From the NCBI GenBank assembly GCA_026989475.1, contig JALSJG010000120.1, forward strand, positions 1-13,933: a DNA stretch of 13,933 nucleotides, read 5' to 3'. The notes below the pieces were generated by a model. It made no database searches and was not told the origin of the DNA. It worked only from the letters and a program-made list of their open reading frames with translations. This document shows positions 1 through 8,225 of this stretch, piece by piece. This DNA comes from Thermaceae bacterium (GTDB lineage: Bacteria > Deinococcota > Deinococci > Deinococcales > Marinithermaceae). The position numbers and the translations under genes were made by a program. The first letter of the stretch is position 1, and each line of letters begins with the position of its first letter.

Positions 1-1113
1 TCGCTTTACGTCCTGGTCAACCCCGCCGACCCCGACGTCAGCCAGTACACCTTTGACTTCAAGAAAAAGCCCTACGTCATCCGCGCCAAGGACACCCTGA
101 AGGCGCTCGGGGTGCCCCGGGGGCTCGCCGAGCGGGTGCTCTTTCGTCTCGAGCACGACGCCCCCCAGGCGGTGACCCGGGCGATCTTCGCCTGGGACGG
201 GGGGATGGAGGTCTTTGACCTCGGCGTCGAGCTTCCGGTGGTGGACCTGAGAACCGGCCTCGTCGAGGCGCGCTACGGCGAGCCCTACGTCGCCCCGCTC
301 CTTTTCGCCCTCGACGAGTACGAGCGCTACGGGGTGGTGCTCCTCGACCGGGAGCGCTGGCGGCTCTTTGAGGTCTTCATGAACCAGATCGCCGAGGTCG
401 AGGACGCCTTCCGGGCGGTGGCCCCCGAGGAGTGGCGGCGGCTTTCCGAGTCCCGCCCGGCGGCCCCCCGCACCGTGGGCGGCTTCGCCGCCGCCGCCAG
501 GGGCGGCACCGCGAAGGACAAGTTCGACCGCCGGTTGCTCGAGTGGACCCACCGCTTTTACAAAAACCGCGCCGGCGAGCTCGCCCGCTTTGTAGAAGCG
601 CGGGGGATCGAGCGGATCTTGCTCCTGGGTCCGGAAGAGGACACCAAGTACTTCGCTACCTTCCTCCCCAAGGCTCTGGCCGCGAAGGTGATCGCCCACC
701 TGCCGGCCCCCGACCATCCCCGCGCCGCCCCCGGCGAGGTATTGCTCCGGGTGCGGCCGGTGATTGAGCGGATCGAGCGGGAGGAGGAGCATAAGCTCTT
801 AGACCGCATCCGCGAGGAGGGGATCTGGGGAGCGGACCGGGTGCTCGACGCTTTGATGATCGGTCGGGTCTACCTCTGGGTTCTCCCCTGGCACCTCGAC
901 GCCGGGGTGTACTTCTGCCCCGGGGAGCGCTTCGCCGCCGGGAGCGAAGAGGCCGCGAAGGCGGTCTGCGCGCGCCCCGAGCGGCGCCCCCTTAAAGACC
1001 TCGTCGCCGAGCTCGCCGAGGCCTACGGCGCCGGGATCGAGTTCGTTCGCGGCGAGGCGGAAGAAAGGCTTACCCGCGAGTTCGGCGGCATGGCCGGGCT
1101 CGTGCGCTGGTAA
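1..1113 (+). CDS. Bacterial archaeo-eukaryotic release factor-like protein (VLRF1/baeRF type), 5' end outside window
   Basis: The reading frame is open from base 1 with no start, so the N-terminus lies upstream. The visible part is 370 residues ending at TAA 1111-1113. It begins with a beta-strand of the SLYVLVNP type, as in bacterial aeRF1-like proteins. A middle domain follows (codons near positions 505-700) with the pattern HRFYKNRAGELARFVEARGIERILLLGPEE and then a leucine-proline-lysine helix (FLPKAL). This matches the VLRF1/eRF1 domain-2-like fold. The C-terminal third (about 750-1110) has the L30e-like layout and ends in a GGMAGLVRW-type tail. Family members are thought to act on peptidyl-tRNA at ribosomes, by analogy with Vms1 and eRF1, but most bacterial ones are untested. 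No GGQ motif is visible. The next gene, Hsp20, begins 15 nt later, so co-transcription is likely. Family-level assignment is fairly firm; activity is inferred. Confidence 0.7.
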   Translation, partial: SLYVLVNPADPDVSQYTFDFKKKPYVIRAKDTLKALGVPRGLAERVLFRLEHDAPQAVTRAIFAWDGGMEVFDLGVELPVVDLRTGLVEARYGEPYVAPLLFALDEYERYGVVLLDRERWRLFEVFMNQIAEVEDAFRAVAPEEWRRLSESRPAAPRTVGGFAAAARGGTAKDKFDRRLLEWTHRFYKNRAGELARFVEARGIERILLLGPEEDTKYFATFLPKALAAKVIAHLPAPDHPRAAPGEVLLRVRPVIERIEREEEHKLLDRIREEGIWGADRVLDALMIGRVYLWVLPWHLDAGVYFCPGERFAAGSEEAAKAVCARPERRPLKDLVAELAEAYGAGIEFVRGEAEERLTREFGGMAGLVRW

Positions 1114-1114
1114 G

Positions 1115-1123
1115 GGAGGTGAT
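1115..1123 (+). promoter_or_regulatory. Perfect Shine-Dalgarno for the Hsp20 gene
   Basis: GGAGGTGAT is a full nine-base match to the anti-SD end of 16S rRNA. It lies just after the stop of the release-factor-like gene and 5 nt before ATG 1129 (8 nt before ATG 1132). It is the strongest ribosome binding site in the window and suggests high translation of the chaperone. The double ATG at 1129 and 1132 leaves the exact first residue open. Confidence 0.75.
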
Positions 1124-1128
1124 GGAGG

Positions 1129-1554
1129 ATGATGCGTTGGGATCCCTTCAAGGAGATCGAGGAGTTGCAGGAGCGGCTGGCCCAGGCGATGGCGATGCCC
1201 CGGGTCCGGCAAGGCGAGGGGCGCACCTTTGCCCCGCTGGTGGACGTCTTCGAGGACGAGGAAGGCCTCCACTTCGCCGTCTACCTTCCCGGGGTGGATC
1301 CCGCGAAGGTGGAGATCTCGGCCGAGGACGAGACCCTCACGGTCAAGGCCGAGCGGCCCTTTGAGCAAAAAGAGGGCGTGACCTGGCACCGGGTGGAGGG
1401 GCCCTACGGCACCTTCATCCGGAGCTTCGCGGTTCCCGCCACCTTCGACCTGGCCAAGGCCCGGGCCCGCTTCAAACACGGCGTGCTCTACCTCGACGTG
1501 CCGCGCGCCGAGGAGGCGAAGCCCAAGAAGATCGCGATCGAGGTGGAGGAGTAA
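1129..1554 (+). CDS. Small heat-shock protein, Hsp20/alpha-crystallin family
   Basis: A 141-residue cytoplasmic ATP-independent holdase that binds unfolding proteins and forms oligomers. The N-terminus (MMRWDPFKEIEELQERL) is the usual amphipathic arm. The alpha-crystallin domain spans about residues 35-125, opening with FAPLVDVFEDEEG and containing LPGVDPAKVEIS. It closes with the conserved GVLYLDVP strand (residues 118-125). The C-terminal IxI anchor is IAI at residues 135-137, which docks onto neighbouring subunits. Length and domain order are typical of bacterial class A Hsp20. The start is set by the perfect SD just upstream. No CIRCE-type heat-shock operator is visible, and the gene seems to be read through from the upstream gene. 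A strong hairpin follows directly after the stop codon. Confidence 0.95.
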   Translation: MMRWDPFKEIEELQERLAQAMAMPRVRQGEGRTFAPLVDVFEDEEGLHFAVYLPGVDPAKVEISAEDETLTVKAERPFEQKEGVTWHRVEGPYGTFIRSFAVPATFDLAKARARFKHGVLYLDVPRAEEAKPKKIAIEVEE

Positions 1555-1583
1555 GGGAGGGGGCCCTTAGGGCCCCTCCCTTT
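1555..1583 (+). terminator. Hairpin between Hsp20 and the histone-fold gene, possible weak terminator or attenuator
   Basis: Directly after the Hsp20 stop, GGGAGGGGGCCC and GGGCCCCTCCC form an 11-bp GC stem (one bulged G) with a TTA loop. Only TTT follows, then GGGGGG, so the U-tract is poor. The hairpin ends about 18 nt before ATG 1599. It may partly terminate transcription or protect the 3' end of the Hsp20 message. No separate promoter for the next gene is obvious after it. Confidence 0.6.
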
Positions 1584-1598
1584 GGGGGGTGATGCGCG

Positions 1599-2045
1599 AT
1601 GTTGATGGCGGTTTCCGAGTTCGAACGGCTCTTTCGCCAGGCGGCGTCTTTGGACATCGACAAGGACGACTTAAAGCGGGTCTCCGAGTTCTTGACCAGG
1701 AAGATCTACGACCTCTTGGTGGTGGCCGAGAAGAACGCGAAATATAACGCCCGGGACATTATCTACCGGCCGGACCTTCCCATCACCAAGGGTCTCGAGG
1801 AGACGATCCACGAGTTTGAGCGGATGGAAGTGGCGCTCAAGCTCGAGCCCGTCCTCGACCAGCTCGCGAAACTCCCGCCCCTCGATCTCGAGGTCGGCGA
1901 CGACGTGCGGGAGGTTTTGCCGAAGCTCGCGGGCGCCTTGGTGGTGGCGCTCGCGCGGGTTCTGAAGGAGCTCGACCCGAACCTCAAAAACCCCCAGACC
2001 GAGCACTGGGAGCGGGCCGAGCGGGTCTTCGACCTTCTGCTTTAG
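1599..2045 (+). CDS. DUF1931 histone-fold protein
   Basis: A 148-residue protein starting MLMAVSEFERLFRQAA and ending HWERAERVFDLLL. From memory it closely matches the T. thermophilus HB8 DUF1931 protein of solved structure (PDB 1WWI, as I recall). In that family two histone folds sit in one chain as a pseudodimer. The first fold is about residues 8-68, including NAKYNARDIIYRPDLPITKGL. The second is about 72-148. Such proteins are listed among bacterial histone relatives, but DNA binding has not been clearly shown, and the chain here is acidic overall, unlike a classic DNA-packaging histone. The start ATG 1599 is preceded by a near-perfect SD, GGGGGGTGAT (1584-1593). ATG 1605 is an alternative. 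The gene sits between Hsp20 and a PsiE-like gene; its role is unknown. Confidence 0.85.
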   Translation: MLMAVSEFERLFRQAASLDIDKDDLKRVSEFLTRKIYDLLVVAEKNAKYNARDIIYRPDLPITKGLEETIHEFERMEVALKLEPVLDQLAKLPPLDLEVGDDVREVLPKLAGALVVALARVLKELDPNLKNPQTEHWERAERVFDLLL

Positions 2046-2048
2046 GCT
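2043..2048 (+). promoter_or_regulatory. Candidate -10 box for leaderless psiE-like transcript
   Basis: TAGGCT fits TANNNT and lies 6 nt before GTG 2055. Its TAG is also the stop codon of the DUF1931 gene. There is no convincing SD before this GTG, so a leaderless start is plausible. No clear -35 is seen. By sequence alone this could be chance. Confidence 0.4.
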
Positions 2049-2054
2049 AGGGAC

Positions 2055-2480
2055 GTGCAGGAAGCCGTCACCCGGTTGTACCGCCTCAGCATCCAGCTCG
2101 CCTTCAACATAGTGGTGGTGGTGCTGGTGCTGGGGCTTTTCGTCGGGGTGGCGCGGATCCTTCTCGGCCTCGGTCAGACCCTGGGCGGGCACAACCTGGC
2201 CGAGGCCTTCCAGCTTTTGATCTCGGACGCGCTCACCCTGGTGGTGGTGATCGAGCTGGTGCGCACCTTCGTCGACTACTTCGAGTGGCAGCGGGTGCGC
2301 ATCCACGTGCTCCTGGACGCCGGCGCCGTCTTCGTGCTGCGGGAGCTCTTCATCGGGCTCCACAACCAGAAGATCGACGCGCTCGGGGTTTTGCTCTGGG
2401 CCGGCGGGGTGCTAGTCTTGGTGGCGGCCCGGACGCTTGCGCTCAAAGTGCAGCCGGAGGGACCGAGGCATGCGGGTTGA
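2055..2480 (+). CDS. PsiE-like (phosphate-starvation-inducible E family) membrane protein
   Basis: A 141-residue integral membrane protein with four predicted helices at about residues 13-36, 48-70, 82-100 and 110-128. The first is rich in Val and Leu. The sequence between helices, ELVRTFVDYFEWQRVRIHVLLDAGAVFVLRELFIG, is the conserved PsiE-family core. The molecular function of PsiE is unknown. In E. coli the gene responds to phosphate starvation, but nothing here shows phosphate control. The GTG start follows the upstream stop by 9 nt without a good SD. Its 3' end overlaps the KhtT-like gene by 11 nt, which suggests translational coupling and a shared job with the K+/H+ antiporter. It could be an accessory subunit of that system, but this rests on position only. 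Confidence 0.75.
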   Translation: MQEAVTRLYRLSIQLAFNIVVVVLVLGLFVGVARILLGLGQTLGGHNLAEAFQLLISDALTLVVVIELVRTFVDYFEWQRVRIHVLLDAGAVFVLRELFIGLHNQKIDALGVLLWAGGVLVLVAARTLALKVQPEGPRHAG

Positions 2481-2946
2481 GGAAGCGGTGCTCCCCGGGG
2501 TGGGGCACAAGTTCACGCTCTATACCGCGAAGGGCGACCGGCTCGTGGTGGTGGTGCACCAGACCGGCCACCGCGAGCTCTACTTCTACCGGGGCGAGGA
2601 GGACGAGCCCGCCGCCGAGCTCGAGCTCACCGACGAGGAGGCTCGCGAGCTGGGGGCGATCCTGGCCGGGGTGATCTATCACCCCGAGGCCACCGGGGAG
2701 GTGAGCGCCCGGGTCAAGGAGCTGGTGCTCGAGTGGGTCAAGGTCGAGCCCGGGCATCCCTGCGCCCGACGGCGGCTTGAGGACTGGCTCGGTCGCGCTC
2801 CCGGGGTCCACGTCCTCGGGGTGCTCCGGGAGGACCAGGCGCTCTATCCCAACCCCCCCGGGGATCTCGTGCTCGAGGTCGGCGACACCCTGATCGTCGC
2901 GGGGTCCCGCACCGCCCTTGACCGGTTCAAGAAGGCAGGCTGCTAG
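2470..2946 (+). CDS. khtT: KhtT-like regulatory subunit of a cation/proton antiporter
   Basis: A 158-residue cytoplasmic protein with two parts. The N-terminal domain (residues 1-68) has the family features LPGVGHKF, VVVHQTGHRELYFY and LTDEEARELGAIL. The C-terminal RCK_C/TrkA-C domain (about 80-158) ends in GDTLIVAGSRTALDRFKK. In Bacillus, KhtT binds KhtU and gates K+ efflux in exchange for protons, with nucleotide and pH sensing through the RCK_C domain. I chose ATG 2470, 8 nt after a GGAGGG SD (2456-2461). An in-frame ATG at 2437 would add 11 basic residues unlike the family and overlap psiE more deeply. The gene overlaps psiE by 11 nt and is followed by khtU after 3 nt. Confidence 0.85.
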   Translation: MRVEEAVLPGVGHKFTLYTAKGDRLVVVVHQTGHRELYFYRGEEDEPAAELELTDEEARELGAILAGVIYHPEATGEVSARVKELVLEWVKVEPGHPCARRRLEDWLGRAPGVHVLGVLREDQALYPNPPGDLVLEVGDTLIVAGSRTALDRFKKAGC

Positions 2947-2949
2947 GCC

Positions 2950-4056
2950 TTGGAAGCGGCGGGGATTCACCCATCGGTCGAGGCCTTCGCCCTGGCGGCG
3001 GCGCTGCTCGCGCTGGCCTCGGCGCTGGCCGGCTGGCTTCGCTTTCCCGCGCTGCCCTTTTACCTCGCCGCCGGCCTCCTGGCCTCGCCCTGGCTGCTCC
3101 CGGAGGCGCTCGAGCCCCTGCCCACCCTCGGGCTTTTGATGCTGCTTTTCTCGGTGGGGCTCGAGTTCGGCCCCGACCGCCTCGGCGAGCTCTCCAAGAA
3201 GGCGAGCCGGGCGGGGATGGTGGACGCGCTCGCGCTTCCCCTCGGGGCGCTCGTGGGGCTCGGGCTCGGCCTGGGTTTTCGGGAGGCGGTGCTTTTAGGC
3301 GGCGTGGTCTACATCTCAAGTAGCGCGGTGATCGCGAAGCTCATCGTGGATCTGAGGCGGGCCGCCGCCCCCGAGAGCGAGGTGGTGCTCGGCGTCCTCG
3401 TCTTCGAGGACCTCCTGATCGCGCTGGTCCTCGCCTTCTTCGGAGGACACGGAGGGGCAGAGGGGATCGCGGCGAGCATCTTCCTGGTGGCGCTTTACCT
3501 GCTCGCCGCCCGGCTCCTCGCGCCGAGGCTCGCGTCTTTGCTCGAGTCCGCAGGGGACGAGCCCGTTCTGCTCTTTGGCACCGCCTTCACCGTGGGGACG
3601 GCGCTGCTTTTCCACGCCCTGGGGGCGAGCGAGGGGGTGGGCGCCTTCCTCTCCGGGGTGATCGCCGCCGGGCTCGGGCTGAGGGACCGGATCGAGCGGC
3701 TCTTTGCCCCGGTCCGGGACCTGGCGGCGGCGCTTTTCTTCCTCGCGGTGGGGGCGGGAGCGCTCGAACTTCTCGGGGGGAAGCCGGGGCTCGTGATCGC
3801 CCTCGTCGCCTTTGCGCTGCTTGCCAAGCTGCCCCTCGACTACCTCGCCGGTCGGGTCGCCGGGCTTTCCCACCGGAGGAGCCTCCTCGCCGCCTTCTAT
3901 CTCGTGCCCCGGGGCGAGTTCAACCTCGTGCTCGGGGCGCTCGCGCTCGCCGGCGGCGCCGCCCTGGTGGGGCAGGTGGCGGTCCTCCTCGTGCTTGTGA
4001 GCGTGCCGCTCGGCGCGGTGCTCTTCCGCTACGGGCCGGAGTGGACCCGGCGGTGA
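2950..4056 (+). CDS. khtU: KhtU-like CPA2-family K+(Na+)/H+ antiporter
   Basis: A 368-residue integral membrane transporter, slightly short for CPA2 but with the transporter core complete and no C-terminal RCK domain. About 11-12 hydrophobic segments are visible. Family marks are LLFSVGLEFGPDRL (residues 65-78), the serine cluster YISSSAVIAKLI (121-132), and VFEDLLIAL with Asp154 as the expected ion-binding acid. Others are EGVGAFLSGVIAAGL (228-242) and the late PRGEFNLVLGALAL with Arg321. The separate KhtT-like subunit immediately upstream supplies the missing regulatory domain, as in Bacillus khtTU. The start is TTG 2950, 3 nt after khtT, with only a weak AAGGCAGG SD, so translation is probably coupled. 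Likely role: K+ efflux/H+ uptake for pH and osmotic control. Ion choice cannot be read from sequence. Confidence 0.87.
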   Translation: MEAAGIHPSVEAFALAAALLALASALAGWLRFPALPFYLAAGLLASPWLLPEALEPLPTLGLLMLLFSVGLEFGPDRLGELSKKASRAGMVDALALPLGALVGLGLGLGFREAVLLGGVVYISSSAVIAKLIVDLRRAAAPESEVVLGVLVFEDLLIALVLAFFGGHGGAEGIAASIFLVALYLLAARLLAPRLASLLESAGDEPVLLFGTAFTVGTALLFHALGASEGVGAFLSGVIAAGLGLRDRIERLFAPVRDLAAALFFLAVGAGALELLGGKPGLVIALVAFALLAKLPLDYLAGRVAGLSHRRSLLAAFYLVPRGEFNLVLGALALAGGAALVGQVAVLLVLVSVPLGAVLFRYGPEWTRR

Positions 4057-4062
4057 TAGCCT
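4057..4062 (+). promoter_or_regulatory. Candidate -10 box for leaderless transcript of the pseudo-metzincin gene
   Basis: TAGCCT (TANNNT) begins 1 nt after the khtU stop and leaves 7 nt to ATG 4070. No SD is present in that interval (GGACCCG). This suggests the gene can be started separately from khtU as a leaderless mRNA. No -35 match was found. Confidence 0.4.
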
Positions 4063-4069
4063 GGACCCG

Positions 4070-5188
4070 ATGGCGCGGCCCGAGGTGGTGGTGGGCTGGC
4101 TGCTCGGGGCCGACCTCCGGGACCCCGAGCTCCTCGCCGCCTACGAGCTCGCCCGCGAGCGGGTGCGCGAGCTGCTCGCCGAGGCCCTTCCCGAGTTCGA
4201 GTGGAAGAGCCCCTACGCCGAGCGCCGGGTGCACCTTCCCCGGGGCGGGCTGGACCCGGTGGGCCTCCTCGAGATGGGGGTGGACGAGAAGCTCCACCGC
4301 CGCTGGGATTTCGCGATCGTAATCGTTCCCAACGAGCTCATTCCCCGCCACCGCCCTTACGCCCTCGGGCTTTCCAGCCGGGCGCTCGAGGTGGCGGTGC
4401 TCTCGACCTCGCGGCTTTCCACCGGGGAGCGGCTGGTGGAGGAGATCACCGCCCTCGCGCTCCACTTCCTCGGGCACCTCTTCGGGCTCGAGCACGCCGG
4501 GGCCGGGCCGATGCGGCCGGTGCTCGAGCCGGGGGACCTCGTCCCCGAGCCCTACCGCCCCGGGGAAATCGCCCAGATCCGCGCCTACCTGAAGCGGGTG
4601 GTGATCACCCGGTTGGAGGAGGAGTCCGAGCGCTGGAACGCGGTGAGCTTCTACCTCGAGACCCTGCGCCAGGACCCGGGGAGCGTGTTCCGGCAGGTGC
4701 TCGAGCACGCTCCCTGGCGGCTTCCCCTCTACCTCGGCCGTTTCACCGCCGCCGCCGCGGTCTCCACCGTCTACCTGGTGATCACCTCGGACGCCTGGGC
4801 GCTGGCGGCGAGCCTGCCCCCGGCGGGGATCGTGGGTTTTACCCTGGTGGCCCTTCTCTTCTCGACGTTCTTCCTCTTCCACGGCCAGGATCTCGGGCGG
4901 CTCGGGCACGAGCGCACCTGGCGGGAACAGCTCGCCCGTACCCGGATCGTGCTCTTTTTAACCCTCGGGCTCGGCATGCTTTCGCTTTGGGCCCTGGTCT
5001 TCGCCCTCACCCTGGCGGCGGGAGCCGCGCTTCCCCGGTCGCTCCTCTTGCAATGGGCGGGCCGGGACGCGGTACTTCCCTTCGCGGGCTTCGCCGCCGC
5101 CCTCGGGGTGGTGGCGGCGGCGATGGGTGGCAACCTCGAGGAAGAAGCCGAGATCAAGGCCGAGCTCTTCATCGACGAGGAGGACTAA
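4070..5188 (+). CDS. Archaemetzincin-like protein with degenerate active site and four C-terminal membrane helices
   Basis: A 372-residue protein. Residues 1-215 resemble an archaemetzincin fold: WDFAIVIVPNELI, then YALGLSSRALEVAVLSTSRLS, a helix and HFLGHLFGLEH (132-142). Met148 follows as a possible Met-turn. The three His of the metzincin pattern HExxHxxGxxH are kept (132, 136, 142), but the catalytic Glu is Phe133. The cysteines that bind a second zinc in true archaemetzincins are absent. Residues 220-353 hold four predicted membrane helices (about 222-245, 252-271, 293-318, 333-353), followed by an acidic tail. Zinc binding may persist, but ordinary proteolysis is unlikely. It sits 13 nt after khtU and may serve that membrane complex, which is only positional inference. 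The family call rests on motif and strand order, so a different origin is possible. Confidence 0.6.
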   Translation: MARPEVVVGWLLGADLRDPELLAAYELARERVRELLAEALPEFEWKSPYAERRVHLPRGGLDPVGLLEMGVDEKLHRRWDFAIVIVPNELIPRHRPYALGLSSRALEVAVLSTSRLSTGERLVEEITALALHFLGHLFGLEHAGAGPMRPVLEPGDLVPEPYRPGEIAQIRAYLKRVVITRLEEESERWNAVSFYLETLRQDPGSVFRQVLEHAPWRLPLYLGRFTAAAAVSTVYLVITSDAWALAASLPPAGIVGFTLVALLFSTFFLFHGQDLGRLGHERTWREQLARTRIVLFLTLGLGMLSLWALVFALTLAAGAALPRSLLLQWAGRDAVLPFAGFAAALGVVAAAMGGNLEEEAEIKAELFIDEED

Positions 5189-5551
5189 AGCGCCATCCCT
5201 TGAGAAGGCCCCCATTGAGTCCGCGGTTGGTCAGGCCTAGGAACAGGAGTTCCAGGCGATGGGAAAAGCACCGGATCTCGGCCGGACTCACGCCTCTACC
5301 CCCGGCGCGGGCCGACGTGAGGGTGGGTCCCGCCAAGCCCAGTTCCCTTTGAGACGTCCGCGGCCAGACTGGGAGCGGGCGGCCAGGTCGGTCTTGATGG
5401 GGTTCGCGATCCTCCCCACCGACAAAGGGGAGCGCGTTTCCCCTTAGGTTGCCCGGGTGCTCGAGCCCGACTCTGGTGGCCAAGTTCGACATGCGCAACA
5501 GCCCCATGGGCTGACTCCGGGCCAAGATGCGGGCGGTGTAGGAGAATCTCG

Positions 5552-7373
<1,822 letters not shown>

Positions 7374-7379
7374 GCCCCG

Positions 7380-7387
7380 AATATACT
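7380..7387. promoter_or_regulatory. Shared divergent -10 element for panC and the small membrane gene
   Basis: AATATACT serves both strands. On plus, TATACT (7382-7387) lies 7 nt before GTG 7395 of panC. On minus, TATATT (7385-7380) lies 6 nt before GTG 7373. Neither start has a Shine-Dalgarno sequence, and only 21 bp separate the two start codons. Both messages would be leaderless and their two -10 boxes share four base pairs, so the promoters should exclude each other. Confidence 0.65.
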
Positions 7388-7394
7388 GGCCTAC

Positions 7395-8225
7395 GTGCGC
7401 GTCCTGCGACGCCCGGAGGAACTCGCCTCCGCGCTCCCAAAAAGCGGTGTGGGCTTCGTCCCCACCATGGGCTACCTCCACGCGGGGCACCTGGCCTTGG
7501 TGCGCCGGGCCCGGGCGGAAAATCCCTTCGTCGCGGTCTCGATTTTTGTGAACCCCCTGCAGTTCGGCCCCTCCGAGGACTACGACCGTTACCCCCGGGA
7601 CGAGGCGAGGGACCTCGCGATGCTCGAGGCCGAGGAGGTGGATCTCGTCTTCCTGCCCACCCCCGAGGCCCTTTACCCCGAGGGCTTCGCCACCTACGTC
7701 GAGGTCACCGGACCCCTCGTCGAGCGCTTCGAAGGGGCGCACCGGCCCGGTCACTTTCGGGGGGTGACCACGGTGGTGGCCAAGCTCTTCCACCTCTTCC
7801 GGCCCGAGCGGGCCTACTTCGGGGAGAAGGACTACCAGCAGCTCGCGGTGATTCGTCGCATGGTGGGAGATCTCCACTTCCCCCTCGAGGTGGTGGGGGT
7901 GCCCACGGTGCGGGAGCCGGATGGACTCGCGCTTTCCTCCCGCAACGTCTACCTCACCCCCGAGCACCGCAAGGAGGCAACAAAGCTCTACCGGGCGCTC
8001 CTCGCGGCCCGGGAGGCGGCCCGGAGGGGAGCCCCGGTCGCCGAGGCCGAGGCCGCGGCGAAAGAAATCCTGGACACAATTCCGGACTTCCGCCTCGATT
8101 ACTTTGCCATCGTGCATCCAGGCACACTGGAACCCCTTCGCGCGTGGGTTCCCGGCGCCCGGGCGATGGTCGCGGGTCGTTTTCCCGAGGTGCGGCTCAT
8201 CGACAACCTGGAGGTCTACCCATGA
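7395..8225 (+). CDS. panC: Pantothenate synthetase (pantoate-beta-alanine ligase)
   Basis: A 276-residue cytoplasmic enzyme joining pantoate and beta-alanine with ATP through a pantoyl-adenylate, the last step of vitamin B5 synthesis. The nucleotidyl-transferase signature is FVPTMGYLHAGH with the HxxH pair His29/His32. FVNPLQFGPSEDYDRYPR (51-68) binds pantoate. FRPERAYFGEKDYQQL (135-150) and the SSRN loop with KMSKS-like role (181-184) bind ATP. Length is normal. The GTG start follows a TATACT -10 box by 7 nt with no SD, so it is read as leaderless. The stop overlaps the pilT start as ATGA, an unusual coupling of a coenzyme A gene with a motility ATPase. Confidence 0.96.
   Translation: MRVLRRPEELASALPKSGVGFVPTMGYLHAGHLALVRRARAENPFVAVSIFVNPLQFGPSEDYDRYPRDEARDLAMLEAEEVDLVFLPTPEALYPEGFATYVEVTGPLVERFEGAHRPGHFRGVTTVVAKLFHLFRPERAYFGEKDYQQLAVIRRMVGDLHFPLEVVGVPTVREPDGLALSSRNVYLTPEHRKEATKLYRALLAAREAARRGAPVAEAEAAAKEILDTIPDFRLDYFAIVHPGTLEPLRAWVPGARAMVAGRFPEVRLIDNLEVYP

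Noticed and set aside
2437..2469. Upstream start for the KhtT-like gene at ATG 2437
   Set aside because: It adds 11 basic residues foreign to the family and overlaps psiE by 44 nt, whereas ATG 2470 has a good SD and begins as homologues do.
5231..5256. GGTCAGGCC...GGAA stretch resembling the SRP RNA domain IV
   Set aside because: The conserved asymmetric loop (AGCAG side) is missing and the local stem pairs differently, so it is not a signal recognition particle RNA.
8144..8221. Upstream start for pilT inside panC
   Set aside because: The extra 26 residues do not resemble PilT, and ATG 8222 in the ATGA overlap fits the family N-terminus.
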